A DNA stretch of 64,000 bases from Obelidium mucronatum (GCA_025765595.1 JAIVFH010000007.1:1-64000), one strand, 5' to 3'; positions 44,136 to 54,835 are shown, numbered from the stretch's first letter. Made by a program: numbers and translations. Notes: a model not told the origin generated them from the sequence alone.

Positions 44136-46496
44136 ATGCTATTTATGACACATGGGCTTCACGAGATAAGGGCCGTCGTCTTTATTCTGCTCTTGATCGC
44201 AAAAGCTGTGGTGACAGTCCCACTCAAACCTGAATGGAAGGACATTGATCGACGCGAGCAAGTACTCCCTGAATTTGATTCAAATATCCAACAGCAAGTT
44301 TCAGACTGTATGGCCTCGTTTTTAGTGTTTTTTTTTCATCGAAAGTGGGACCAAGTCTAACTCGATTCTAAACAGTAAAAAACCCCAGCTACGGCCAAAT
44401 ATTTGTTTCTGATACTTTGGCATCGATCGCAAAGCCCCAATCTCATAATCGCAATGTCGAACGCGACTCCATCTTGGATAAACTTGTGCCCGATGTGGAA
44501 CTAAGTGATTCCCCGAAAATCCAACTTGATGGAGTTCATCGCGACGTACAACCACCGCCCGACACCAATTTACATCAAGCCAAGCGTGGACAATCAGCCT
44601 ACGATGCGATTGTCGATGCAATGAAGAATCAAGAGGGCCCAAAAATCAACCTTGGGAATCAAGAGGGTCCAAAAATCAACCTTGGCAATCCACCCTCTGC
44701 CCCACCAGCTCAAGAGTCTGTTAGTCACGAAAGCACCACAGGCACTAAAAAAGGTGAAATTAATCACTCTTCTCTGAGCTCTCCAACTACTTCCACTACT
44801 ACTGCCGCTGTGGCTGCTTCTCCATCGCCAACAGACAAGGAATCCGACCTACAAATTCCAGCTCCACCACGCGCAAGAGGGATCTTGGAGGATCACTCAA
44901 ACATGCCACCTATTTTACTTAATCGTGGAAACGACCACATTCTGGAAATCCCACCAGAACCAGTTCTGAAACGAGAACCCGCAAGTGACGCCTTGGCTGT
45001 CCCAAACGCTCCCGTATTGAACAACGAAAATGATCATGTATTATTGGTGGTGCCACCGGCCCCCGTGCTGAAAAGACACTTTGCCGAGAAACTGGAGGTT
45101 CCAGCCGCTCCTGTATTGAAACGCGAGCCCGAGGAGGGACACCTTTTAGAGCTCCCAGTTATGCCCGTGCTGAAGAGGGAGCCAGGAAGCGATATACTAG
45201 AAGTTCCTGCTCCGCCCTTGCTGAAACGAGCTCTGATTGAGTTGCCTGGACACACGGTTCTCTATAACTTTTCAGACAGCCTCGCAGCAAACAAAACAGG
45301 GGCTTTATACGAAATATCTACTTTAATTATGATTCTCGGTTTCGCATTTATAAGTCTTTTGTACGTCTTGAATCGCAGGAGGGAGACGAATTCAAACGAG
45401 ACCAATCATGTGAACGAGAAACTTCAAGTTAACATTGGCTTTGAATATGGAATATGGAGCTTGCCAATCAAGTACACTGCATTTCTTTTAATTGTCATTG
45501 TTGGGCTTTTGGATCGATTTGAGACAAGGCAGACTTGGGTGATCCAGACACTCAAGACCATGACATTTGGCCCAGAAGGAGACCGTACGTTTGGCTATGC
45601 GCTTAAATTTCATTGAATTATTAAGTTTAAACTGTCCTTTTTTCCGTCTTTTGAAATCAGATTCAAGTCTCATTGTCACACTTCTTGGAGCATACAAAGT
45701 CTCCAGTCTAGTCCTATTCCCATCAATTTCTCGATTCATATCATTGCATATTCCATTCGGGAAACAATTGTTGATTATCCCATCAACGGTGTACTTGGGC
45801 CTCATCTCTAATTTTGCAATATCCCCAATCGTATACCAACTTGCCAAGCAAATGACTTGCCTCTACGCAGAAACAACATCTTATTTGCATGAAACAGGGC
45901 AAGAATGTTGGACTAGCGAGACTCATTTGGCATCGGCAGGAACCGCTGGAGCCTTGCTTGTGATTTCAACGCCGTTTTTTATTCTCACAAGCAACACCTG
46001 GCAAAACACCCTCTCCGAATCCTTTATAAAAATAGAGCCATGGGCTACTGCTTCTTCAACTACACTTCAGATTCTCATTCCATTGATACACATCCACACT
46101 CGCTATGGTTTTGAGCAACCCTACACAGAATTGTTTGTGTCTCTAGCGGTTCTTGCGATTTCTCTACAAGTTTCGAAAAGCGGGGTTTGTGGCGGTAGAT
46201 CAAAGAATGTGGATTTCGGGTTGATGCGGATGGGGTTTATTCTATCTGGGTTGGTTGCAGCGTCTTCTGTGGCGATGGATTCCAGATTCGTTTGCTTTGA
46301 AGTGGCTGCTGGGATTTCAGTGATTGTTTTGTGTTTGTGGATGGTGGTTCTTTGGTCGTATTCGTGTTTGGCAGCGGTGGTGGATGTAGGCGCAAACAAA
46401 GCTGACCATCAAGAAAATTCGAAAGAGAAACAAGTCTCAGAGATTGAAAGCGGTGAGACTGGAGCGCTGCTGGTCCTGGAAAGTGGATTGGAGTAA
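44136..46496 (+). CDS. polytopic membrane protein with KR-terminated repeats in its ectodomain
   Basis: Three exons (44136-44307, 44376-45584, 45661-46496; introns 68 and 76 nt) give 738 residues: a signal-like helix (VVFILLLIAKAVV), an ectodomain of ~350 residues with a duplicated NQEGPKINLG and then at least five units ending in PVLKR or PLLKR (ILEIPPEPVLKR, LLVVPPAPVLKR, KLEVPAAPVLKR, LLELPVMPVLKR, ILEVPAPPLLKR), often followed by EP. About nine membrane helices make up the C-terminal half. The KR sites look like Kex2 cleavage sites, so peptides could be shed from the ectodomain; this is inference. No family is recognised for the membrane part. Two copies of TTGAGTGC lie upstream (near 43952 and 43971). 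Confidence 0.6.
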
Positions 46497-46558
46497 TTAA
46501 AAAAAATCAACTTAAATTAAATATTTTATTATAATAAAAAAATAAATATCATAATAAA

Positions 46559-47443
46559 ATGGTGAGAACTTCCAACACACCAAAACGCAATGTAACCCAT
46601 GAAAAACCCCCGCGAATCAAAAAAAAAAAATAGGTCCGATCAACTATAATCGCTCGTGTGGCAGATGGAGTACCCTTGGCTGCATCGATGGATGATGAGG
46701 AAAGCAGTGATTTGACAGAGTACAAAACGCAGGCCAAGAGTTGAGTTTCTCGTATCATGTAAAACAGCGTCATCTAAAACCCTTGATGCTTTTTTTCTGG
46801 AAGGCATCTTCAAACGCCTCTCGCCTGACTCTGACCTTCGTTGTTCAATTGAGACTGGAGGTTCCTTTGTGTTCCACTATTTGATTGAATTCGGTGTATG
46901 CTATTTGACACTCTGTGACCGATCTTATCCAAAGAAACTCGCCTTTGCGTATCTCGAAGAGCTTCAAAAGGAGTTTCATGAAAAGTATGGGAACGAAGTG
47001 GCTTCAGTGGCGAGACCGTATGCCTTTGTCAAATTTGGTATGTATACCTGTCTTCTCATTTTTCTTTTTACTTCGGATCATTTGTTGAATTTGGATGTGG
47101 GGAGGGGGGGACTGGGTGCTGATGTTAAACGACAGACACGTTTATCCAAAAAACAAAGAAACAATACAAAGACACGAGAACGCAAAAGAATCTCAACAAA
47201 TTAAACGATGACTTGCAGGATGTGACGCGGATTATGACAAAGAACATTGGAGATGTGTTGGGACGTGGTGAACAGCTGGATCGGATGGCCACAATGTCCT
47301 CCAATTTGTCTCAACAGTCCAAAAAGTACATGAAGGATTCAAAGAAGCTGAATATGCAGGCGTTGTATCAAAAGTATGGACCCCCTGCGATAGTCGTTGG
47401 AATTGTCCTCTTTGTTTTGCTGTTGAGGTTTTATTGGTTTTGA
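46559..47443 (+). CDS. SEC22: SEC22-like R-SNARE
   Basis: Four exons (46559-46561, 46634-46739, 46804-47037, 47136-47443; introns 72, 64 and 98 nt) give 216 residues. A longin domain (STIIARVADGVPLAASMDDE, RCSIETGGSFVFHYLIEFGV, YPKKLAFAYLEELQKEF, RPYAFVKFD) precedes a SNARE helix (LNDDLQDVTRIMTKNIGDVL with the central Arg of RGEQLDRM) and a C-terminal anchor. It acts in vesicle fusion between ER and Golgi. Length matches the family. Odd: the first coding exon is only the ATG, followed at once by GTGAGA. Confidence 0.92.
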
Positions 47444-47573
47444 AGGAGGTCACCGTTAGGATGAATAAATATATCCACTCGTTTTGAAAATACGACACAC
47501 CGCAAAGTTTGTGACATTGTGGACAGTTTGCCAGTAAGGAAAATACCATCGAAAAAAAAAGCCAAAATGCACT

Positions 47574-48968
47574 TTATTTTCCCGCAGGAGTAAACTTGAT
47601 AACGCTACTCTCTTTCAATAAATCCAGCGTGTTGCTAAATCCAAAACCGGTCGCCAACCTGGCCACCCATCCCCTCAAATCCACACCCATGACTGTAATC
47701 TGATAAATCACAGATTTGTCATTATCGGGGACTGGTGTCAAGGTGTATCGACCAAACGCCCAATTAATGATTACAACTGTCGAGGCCCCTTCGTCATCCT
47801 TCATTCGAATCGTTCCCTTGATGCGATAAAACGAGTCTTTTGGAAGTGGTGCCAAAAACGTTTCCAAAGACTCCTTGGTGAACAGCGCTGGTGTATCCAG
47901 CTTATTCTGATGCGGTTGGTGCTGGTGGTGGTGGTGTTGATGGTGCTCGTCATTACATTGGTCAGCTCCACATTCTGAAGGATCCGTTGGGGGAGGATAC
48001 ATGACTTGCACCAAATCGACTTCATTCGCATGATGATTCCTGTCCTTCAACCAGTCTGTACTTCCGCCCATCTCCGTTGTTTCGGGAATTGTACTTCCAT
48101 CGCTCGCCAATTGAAAGAGTTTCGTATCGATCCCGAAAATAAGCGATGGGGAAACTCCTTGTGTTCCGTTGCATTTGATTTTGGGGGTTTCTTCGTTGAG
48201 TTCGTAGACGTGGTCAAGGACCAGATCAAACTGACGTTCGGATATCTATTCCCAAGAGATTGTTTTTTTTGTTGTTTTTTTTTTTGGTTTGGGGTTAAGC
48301 ATCCATGCAACATGAAAGATTTGATATAGGTTATATACCAGTTCGTGTTTGTTTAGCAGAATGACGTCCGTGTATTTTGCTTGCATTTTGGCCGTATACG
48401 AGGTGTCTTCATATCCAGTGAAGTTGACACAATCAATTACTGTTATAATCGCATCCAAAGTGAATCCGTCAGGTTGAAGCTGTCGAATCTGCCATGCAAT
48501 CGGAGCTGGTTTTTTTGGATGTCAAGTCACCTCTGAGCAACAAAAGAAGATACATTACCAGGGAATGCAGAGCCAGAAGTCTCGATAATAATTCGATCTG
48601 GGTTGAACTTTTCTATAATTCTGATTAGCTGTAGTTGGTGATGGTTTAGACAAGATAAGACCCAAACCTTTGATGTCCAACAGAGCATTCTTCATCTGTC
48701 CAACCAGGACACAGCATAGACATCCGTTAAGCATTTCAGTTACTTTGATGCTATTCCCTGCCTTGACAGGCTCTCCGTCAGTCTGATCGGAAGTTGTACC
48801 GGTGCTGTTTCCAAGCAGCTGAGAGTCCACTTTCACATCGCCAAACTCATTCTTTAGAACAACTACATTGTATTCTGATGGAATTTGAGCTAAAAGAGCC
48901 AGGAGGATCGTTGTCTTTCCAGCGCCGAGGAAACCAGTAAAGACGGTAACGGGGATTGATTTTGACAT
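47574..48968 (-). CDS. ZNG1/CobW-type (COG0523) GTP-dependent metallochaperone
   Basis: Four exons (48968-48668, 48628-48559, 48505-48339, 48245-47574) give 402 residues once one extra base near the first splice junction is removed. Seen: Walker A (GFLGAGKTT, residues 12-20), NEFGDVKVD, the zinc-binding GCLCC, IIIETSGSAFP, LDAIITVIDCVNF, the NKHEL variant of NKxD, a His-rich linker (HHQHHHHQHQPHQ) and the C-terminal beta domain (SFYRIKGTIRM). Known: eukaryotic ZNG1 delivers zinc to methionine aminopeptidase. Intron 1 is 39 nt. As written, AAAG joined to CTAATC breaks the frame by one base. Confidence 0.85.
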
Positions 48969-49262
48969 ATCTTTTTATTTTTTTCTCATGTTTTAACAAG
49001 AGAGTTACTCGATTCTTGACTCATCATGATGCGTCTCCGTGACATATCAGTTATTGTTATTTACATATATAATTAGAAAAAAGACCGACTTACTCTGCGC
49101 CGCGCAGTTTGATATTTTTTTTTTCCTTTTTTTCTCCTCCAAATTTTCTGATTGGTTGAAAAAAAACCTGTCAACAGGCTTCAAAGGGCCAAGCAAACTG
49201 GAAAAGCGCAGCCTCATCGGGTCTCAATGGGGTCACTTCAGCGGCCGCTAAATAAATATGTG

Positions 49263-49269
49263 TATAAAA
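49263..49269 (+). promoter_or_regulatory. TATA box (TATAAAA) of the peptide precursor gene
   Basis: GTGTATAAAACCC lies 72-78 bases before the ATG at 49341. It is followed by a pyrimidine-rich and then A-rich 5' leader. Confidence 0.55.
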
Positions 49270-49340
49270 CCCAGACTTTTCCCCTCCAGAAATTAGAAAA
49301 AAAAACTACAACTCTTTTTCAACACCCAAAACAATCAAAG

Positions 49341-49943
49341 ATGCAAACCTCTTTCAACACTCTATCAATTGTCTTGCTTGCTGCTCTGATGAGTATCTCT
49401 TTGACCAACGCGGCTCCTATTTCGGTCACCAAGGGTGATGCTGGAATTCACGCTCGTGATCCTTGGTGCTACATGGGCTGGAACCGTCGCTGCATCTCCT
49501 ACCTCAAGCGCGATGATCCCACAGTCGGTGACGCTTCTACTACTGTACCCGCCACCGAAGGTGCTGTTGCTGTTATCGCTAAACGCGACCCATGGTGCTA
49601 CATGGGTTGGAACCGTCGCTGCATTTCTTACCTCAAGCGCGATGATGCCACGATTGAAGATGCTTCTGCTGCTGCCACTACCGATAACTCTGTTGCTGTT
49701 GTCAACAAACGTGACCCATGGTGCTACATGGGCTGGAACAGAAGATGTATTTCCTACCTTAAGCGCGACGATGCTACAGTTGGAGAAAGTCCATCTGCTG
49801 CTGAAGGTGCTGTTGCCGTTGTTGCTAAACGTGACCCATGGTGCTACATGGGCTGGAACAGAAGATGTATTTCATACCTCAAGCGCGACGACACCGAAGT
49901 TGCCATTAAAGCTGAAGCTGCTGCTCCTGAAGTTTCTGCCTAG
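49341..49943 (+). CDS. secreted multi-copy peptide precursor (Kex2-type, alpha-factor-like layout)
   Basis: 200 residues, one exon. A signal peptide (1-24, ...LTNAA) leads into a short pro-region and four identical units DPWCYMGWNRRCISYL at 40-55, 83-98, 125-140 and 165-180, each followed by KR. Units 2-4 are also preceded by KR, unit 1 by a single Arg (HAR). Spacers of 20-23 residues begin DD and end AVAV-(A/N)KR. Known: Kex2 cleaves after KR, and fungal pheromones and KEP peptides are made this way. Inference: four copies of a 16-mer, likely cyclised by its Cys4-Cys12 pair, are secreted. The unit is invariant in protein while the DNA differs at silent sites, which indicates selection on the peptide. 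It may be a mating or developmental signal. An internal RR inside the ring could also be cut. Confidence 0.85.
   Translation: MQTSFNTLSIVLLAALMSISLTNAAPISVTKGDAGIHARDPWCYMGWNRRCISYLKRDDPTVGDASTTVPATEGAVAVIAKRDPWCYMGWNRRCISYLKRDDATIEDASAAATTDNSVAVVNKRDPWCYMGWNRRCISYLKRDDATVGESPSAAEGAVAVVAKRDPWCYMGWNRRCISYLKRDDTEVAIKAEAAAPEVSA
49458..49880 (+). repeat. four 48-base units encoding identical 16-residue peptides
   Basis: Units at 49458-49505, 49587-49634, 49713-49760 and 49833-49880. The protein sequence is identical in all four; silent differences occur (for example AACCGTCGCTGC against AACAGAAGATGT), with the last two units most alike. Confidence 0.9.
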
Positions 49944-50462
49944 ATTAACTAAGCCCTTACACTCTTGACTATAACCCATCTCTAAGGGTTTCAGTCTTGG
50001 CTTCTTTTTTTTTTTCTTTCTCCGGTATTTTTCATTCATTAAACTTTTACTATTCCTTCTATATTTAACTATCTTGTCCACCATGGCTGTAGACAGCATC
50101 TCGTTGCTGAGCGCGGATTAATCCCATCAAATGGTTCGCGCTCGCTTTTGAAAAACTTTCGCCCGGGTTTGTTATTCACTGTATCTTGCTGCTTTTCCAA
50201 GTGGGCTGTTTCCTGACTGTATCAAGCGCGTTTTCCATGAGAGTCCACATTTGCCGTACAAGACAAGTTCAGACAACATATGGATTTATTGCATTTACCA
50301 AACCTTCTCAGAAACCAAGAAAAAGAAACAAACAGAAAACACGACCAAAAACACTTGTTCAAAAAAAAAACCGAAGAAGAACCCGGAAACGCCATAGCAA
50401 TACCCACCAAGAATAACCCCCAACTTAACCAACCCTTAAAAACAAAAAAATCCCTTGTCCAG

Positions 50463-50975
50463 TTAGAACCGAAGCCAAAACTTTTCGTTCTCGTCATTAT
50501 TGCAATCCCACAAAATCAACTGCTTTCCTGCGTCCATTCCTTGAACGTTCAAGCACTTGCCCTTGGATCTCAACTGCGTCCCAACCAACTCCCACTCTTG
50601 AGCAGCGTTCCGACCGTTACTGAAGCGGAAACAGTCAAAAAGTTGAACAGAGTTGTCACCAGATTGGTTGCCACCGCTGTCCAAACACTTTCCTGAACGA
50701 GGGTTGTAAATCGATCCTCTTAGCGTTGGGTGCCACGCCCAGATCTGGTTGCCACCACCGTTGCATTCCCAAGCAATTACTTTGGAATAAGAGGCAGTAC
50801 CACTGTTTTCAACGTCTACGCAGAGGTCTTCCCATGGCCAGTTGCAGTCAAAGAAGGGTGGGTACCAAAGGGGGCGGCATCCTCTGTTAAAGCGGCCTCT
50901 GGTTTTGATAGGCCCTGATACTGCAGCCATGATGGAGCTGGCCAATACGAGAATGGTGATCACTGCCTTGATCAT
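50463..50975 (-). CDS. secreted ricin-B-type beta-trefoil lectin
   Basis: 170 residues, one exon: a signal peptide (MIKAVITILVLASSIMAAVS) and a beta-trefoil with three lobes (LCVDVENSG...NQIWAW; GKCLDSGGN...LFDC...QEWELV; GKCLNVQGM...LILWDC...KFWLRF). QxW-type positions and paired cysteines are kept. It is a lectin domain alone, with no attached enzyme or toxin chain; galactose-type sugar binding is typical for the fold. A TATA-like element (CTATAAAT) lies about 65 bases upstream. A decayed copy of part of the gene follows at 51236-51435. Confidence 0.85.
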   Translation of the reverse strand: MIKAVITILVLASSIMAAVSGPIKTRGRFNRGCRPLWYPPFFDCNWPWEDLCVDVENSGTASYSKVIAWECNGGGNQIWAWHPTLRGSIYNPRSGKCLDSGGNQSGDNSVQLFDCFRFSNGRNAAQEWELVGTQLRSKGKCLNVQGMDAGKQLILWDCNNDENEKFWLRF

Positions 50976-51235
50976 TAGAAGCCTTTGTTATTATTTTTTG
51001 TTCTTGTTCTTGTAGTTGTGGTTGTGGTTGGTCAAGTGAATTTATAGTTTTTTAATTGTGGGCTTGTGTGTAAAATTCTTTCGGCCGTTGAGCCCTACGC
51101 AAGTCCCCGCCAATCAGAAGCATCGCATCACGTATCATCACATGAAGTCCACCGCGACAACAAAAAAGTTGAAGGACTTTGGTTCGAAATTCGAAAAGCC
51201 ACTATTTTAGGTATGAAAAAGAACCTCCTCGTCAT

Positions 51236-51435
51236 CCTGTATCCATTCCTTGAACGTTCAAGCACTTATTTTAACTTTGAGCCAAACCTCCATTCTTACG
51301 CATCAATTTCGGCCGTTATTAATGCTGAAACAGGCATAGAGATGAACAGAGATGTTTCTAAACTAGCTACGACCGCTGTCCAAATATCTACCGGAGCAAC
51401 AGTTGTAAATTGATTGTGCGCCACTCCCAGATTTT
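51236..51435 (-). pseudogene. decayed partial copy of the neighbouring lectin gene
   Basis: Plus-strand sequence ATTCCTTGAACGTTCAAGCA (from about 51244) is identical to the lectin gene at about 50530, and similarity continues through GCTGTCCAAA and the GTTGTAAAT-CGAT region with many differences and lost bases. The reading frame of the lectin is broken. It is probably a tandem duplicate in decay. Confidence 0.7.
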
Positions 51436-51942
51436 GTTTGGTTGATTTTGGATGCAAGATAACGTTACTGCATGGCCTATTTTAATCTTTACTTTTATTC
51501 TTCTTTCGGGCTTATGCATGTTGTATGGTTTAGCGTGATTTTTTCTTTGGTAAATCACATGCCGTCCCAGTAAGTCCAACCTGTCAAACATTTCAAACGA
51601 TGGTAAAAAGTGCGCTAGACAGTCTAGACTGCCACTGGAATACAGAAGCTTATACAAAATAATGAATGGAATGAAGTTATGGCAAATTGATTGGATTGGA
51701 AACAGAAAGTCGGACTATCCAAGAGCAGAAGAAATCTGATTGGTAGGGACTTTCCAAACACTTGAGTAGTCCAAACTGCTTGACCGCAAAACCATTGTTT
51801 GCGAAAGGTTGCCTTATCATGGAAATCTTGTGATTTCGCGATAAAGCCAAGGTGTACACACATAAACCAAAAAAAAAATACGTCTATTTGAAGATATTGA
51901 GACTCTGCTACCACATTGTTTGAAGCGAAAAGCTTATGCCGC
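51436..51942. other. intergenic, no gene seen
   Basis: About 500 bases between the lectin remnant and the 3' end of the next minus-strand gene. Frames are present by chance only. Confidence 0.45.
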
Positions 51943-52573
51943 TCAAACTCGTACATCATTGTCTGATCGCATTCCAACATCATCCGAAATTTCACCATCG
52001 TCATCCTCATCCATCCCGTCGTTCTCATCAAAGTCGTAAATTTCTCTAAGGCTCTTCATCATTTGGCGGTGCTTGATTTGCGCATCGCTAGCGACCACAT
52101 TTTTAGCAGTTCTGATGAGAGTATGATTAGAATGTTTAGAATGTTTAGTGCTAAAGAGCAGACGCCGCACACCTCCTTCTCAGGCCCTCTGCTATTCCCG
52201 GCACGCCCGCGTCCAGACTGTCCCGCGTGTCCCGGCTGTCCAGCCTGCACTTTTCGTTCTCGATCATCTGGTCCAGCATCGCATCGAACGCGTCGGACCC
52301 CGGCGCGGCGCACTCGTCGAACTCGGCGGCCATCTGGCGCTGCAGCGCGGCGATGCGCCGATCGTGTTTGTGCGGATCGAGCGAGCGGCGGCGGCGCTGC
52401 TTCGCCGCGAGCGCTTTGATCGGCGCCAGCGCCGCGCGCACCGCGCAGTACAAAATGTACACACACGCGCAGATCATCGAAAACAAAGAAAACATGGCGA
52501 TCGCGTGCTCGACGCTGTCGGGCTCCGTCGGCGCCGCGAGCGCTGTGCGCTCAGTGAACGGGATCGAGGGCAT
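51943..52573 (-). CDS. single-pass membrane protein with basic and acidic cytoplasmic tail
   Basis: Two exons (52573-52173, 52111-51943; 61-nt intron) give 189 residues: a ~27-residue N-terminus, one helix (AIAMFSLFSMICACVYILYC), a basic cluster (AAKQRRRRSLDPHKHDRR), a helical region (IAALQRQMAAEFDECA, MLDQMIENEK) and an acidic end (DFDENDGMDEDDDGEISDD). No family is recognised. Exon 1 is strikingly GC-rich (GC at most third positions) whereas exon 2 is AT-rich, so the two parts differ in codon use. Confidence 0.6.
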
Positions 52574-52699
52574 GGCGTTTGTATTGTTTGTTTGGATGAA
52601 TTAGACAATTCTTTTTTTTTGTATATACACACAACAAACAATGTCTGTCTGCGGCATAAAGGGATTTTCGACATCTCTTTGTTTTTGCCAAAAAAATTC

Positions 52700-54835
52700 A
52701 TGAATATTGGAATGAATTTATCAAAAAGAGTTGGTCCAACGGAAGGCGTTGAACCCTCCATCATGACTCCAACTGCTGGAGACACCGAGCATCAAATAGT
52801 TCAGCTGGAAGAGGGAGAAACTGCTTCGGCCAGGGAGCAAGTGAATGGTGGGGGTGTGGGTGGCGGTGATTACAAAGAAGCCAGTATTAGGAGAGAACCG
52901 CAATCTAGTCCCGAGGGCCAAGCATCAACGATGATCAGCATTTGGAACAAGTTTCGATCGCTTTGTAAGTGCTCTTGTGAAAACAAGATGCCTTGTTAGA
53001 TAGTGATTTCACCCCACAATTTACCTCAATTTGCACATCGTATAGTTGGCTCCAAAACACCCGCAATGTCGACTTACTCCATGTTATCGTTTCTTCATTG
53101 GCAAAAAAAGCTATCTCTCACTCGACAACTTCCGCGAAAACCGAACAATCGTAGACACCTCCACATCATCGTTCACATTTTGTACAACCTGATCCTACTG
53201 ACCGCCCTCGTCCTCTTTTCCAAATATTCATCGTATTCCGCATTTGTGACTTCGTTTCCCAAGGTGCATTCGATTTCGTGCAGCACAAACTTTCTCTCAG
53301 AAACTGGATGTGGTGACGTTGGCAGCGTCAACTGTGAACCATTCACCCAAAGTCTTGCAGTTCGATGTCCCGCGAATTGCCTGAATCAACTAGCATGGAC
53401 TCCTATTTACTTTGCAGGATCTGCTGTCCAATACAAGCCGTATGTTGTTGGAGGTGCTGGAAATCTCTACCGAGGCGATTCGTGGATTTGCGGTGCCGCG
53501 ATTCATTCTGGAGTTCTTTCAAACTCGGAAGGAGGATGTGTCGTTGCAAATCTGGTTCCATCTGCGGGAGATACGTATTCTGGCTCCAAACAAAACGGAA
53601 TCACCACATATTCCTTCAACTCGACATATCCAGCTTCGCTTACATTTCAAAATATCCCACCAGGAGGCTCTGGATATTGCACAGATCTCGGATTTTACGC
53701 TGAAGGCCTATTTTTTCCGTTGCTACTGCTATTACCCTTTCTGAATGTCACAAGGCGGCACTTTTATTGGTGCACCTTGGTTTGGGCGTATTTATTCTGG
53801 ACGTTTGTTTCCCCCGACACTGGCAAAAGCAATCGCGACATTCAATACTCCTTGGGATCATTATTACCAGCGCTCGCAGTTCTCTACGTTGTCTATTCCC
53901 AAGTGTCAAAAGTCACACTCCCGAAACCATCGCAATTTCCTCTCGAATCCGCCCTCTGGATAGGATGCCTCTGGATTGGATTCCACATTGACTTGATATC
54001 CACCTACATATCCCCCCTCAGCACACTCAGTTTCGACAGCAAAATGTTTGCCAACGCTTCCTCCGCCGCGCTACTAATCACAATTCTGGTGATTGTCGGA
54101 GTCCTGATCTTATCCTTTTTCTACATGCATTTCAAGCAAGACACACTGTTCCCTTACATTTACGGATACTTGGGGTTCTGGGGAATCTACGCATCCCTCC
54201 CCAAAATCGTGGGCCTCTCGATCCATATGCACCATTACCTCACAGGCATCCTCCTGCTACCACCAACGCGGATCCAATCCCGCCTCGCACTCACATGTCA
54301 AGGCCTCCTCCTCGGAATGACTGTTCAAGGCGTTTTAAAGTTCGGGTTCGACAGCCCTTTCGATACCGCGCTTGAAGCAAAAGCCATCTACACAAAGGGG
54401 ACTGTACAAACGTTGTGGAACTTTACAACACAAGACCTCTTGCAAGGAGACTTGAAATGGACGTATCCATACAACAACACATTGAACCTGACGGATTTAA
54501 GTCTACCCAAAGTTCAACAGACGTTGGGCGGCGGGTTGACGACCGCGCAAGTCTCAGATCTCATGAATGTGAATGAGTATAGTCTCGTGATTAATGATAT
54601 CCGTGTGTATCGGGGTAAGAAGGCGCATTTCTCAATGTCCCAGGCAATGAATGAGTCCATTTCGAATGTGGATGCAATGGTGGACGTGTTCAAGGACTTT
54701 GCGGTTTCGGATAAAGAGTTTTATGTCCGTGTGGCGCCAGTGAGTTTTGGGAGTGTTCAGGATTATGGGGATGTTGCGATTATTAATTTTAAGCGGGGGA
54801 CTGTGAGGTATAATGAAGCGTTTCAAAATATTTGA
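52700..54835 (+). CDS. LCCL-domain polytopic membrane protein
   Basis: Two exons (52700-52964, 53046-54835; 81-nt intron) give 684 residues: an acidic disordered N-terminus, a first helix (IIVHILYNLILLTALVLF), an LCCL domain (ISCSTNFLSETGC, VRCPANCL, VVGGAGNLYRGDSWICGAAI, GGCVVANLV, NGITTYSFNSTYP), about eight more helices (GLFFPLLLLLPFL onward) and a C-terminal soluble domain. Fungal LCCL proteins with this layout are widespread but of unknown function; the domain is thought to bind lipid or glycan ligands. Start: M at 52700; farther Mets upstream lie in non-coding-looking sequence shared with the opposite-strand gene. Confidence 0.8.

Noticed and set aside
49341..49943. The peptide precursor as an antimicrobial defensin or a venom-like toxin
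   Set aside because: Only one Cys pair per unit and a strict KR-bounded multi-copy layout favour a signalling peptide precursor; no toxin family is recognised.
52063..52604. Arg/Ala/Cys-rich frames on both strands at 52.1-52.6 kb
   Set aside because: Shadows of the GC-rich exon of the minus-strand membrane protein, where stop codons are rare by composition.
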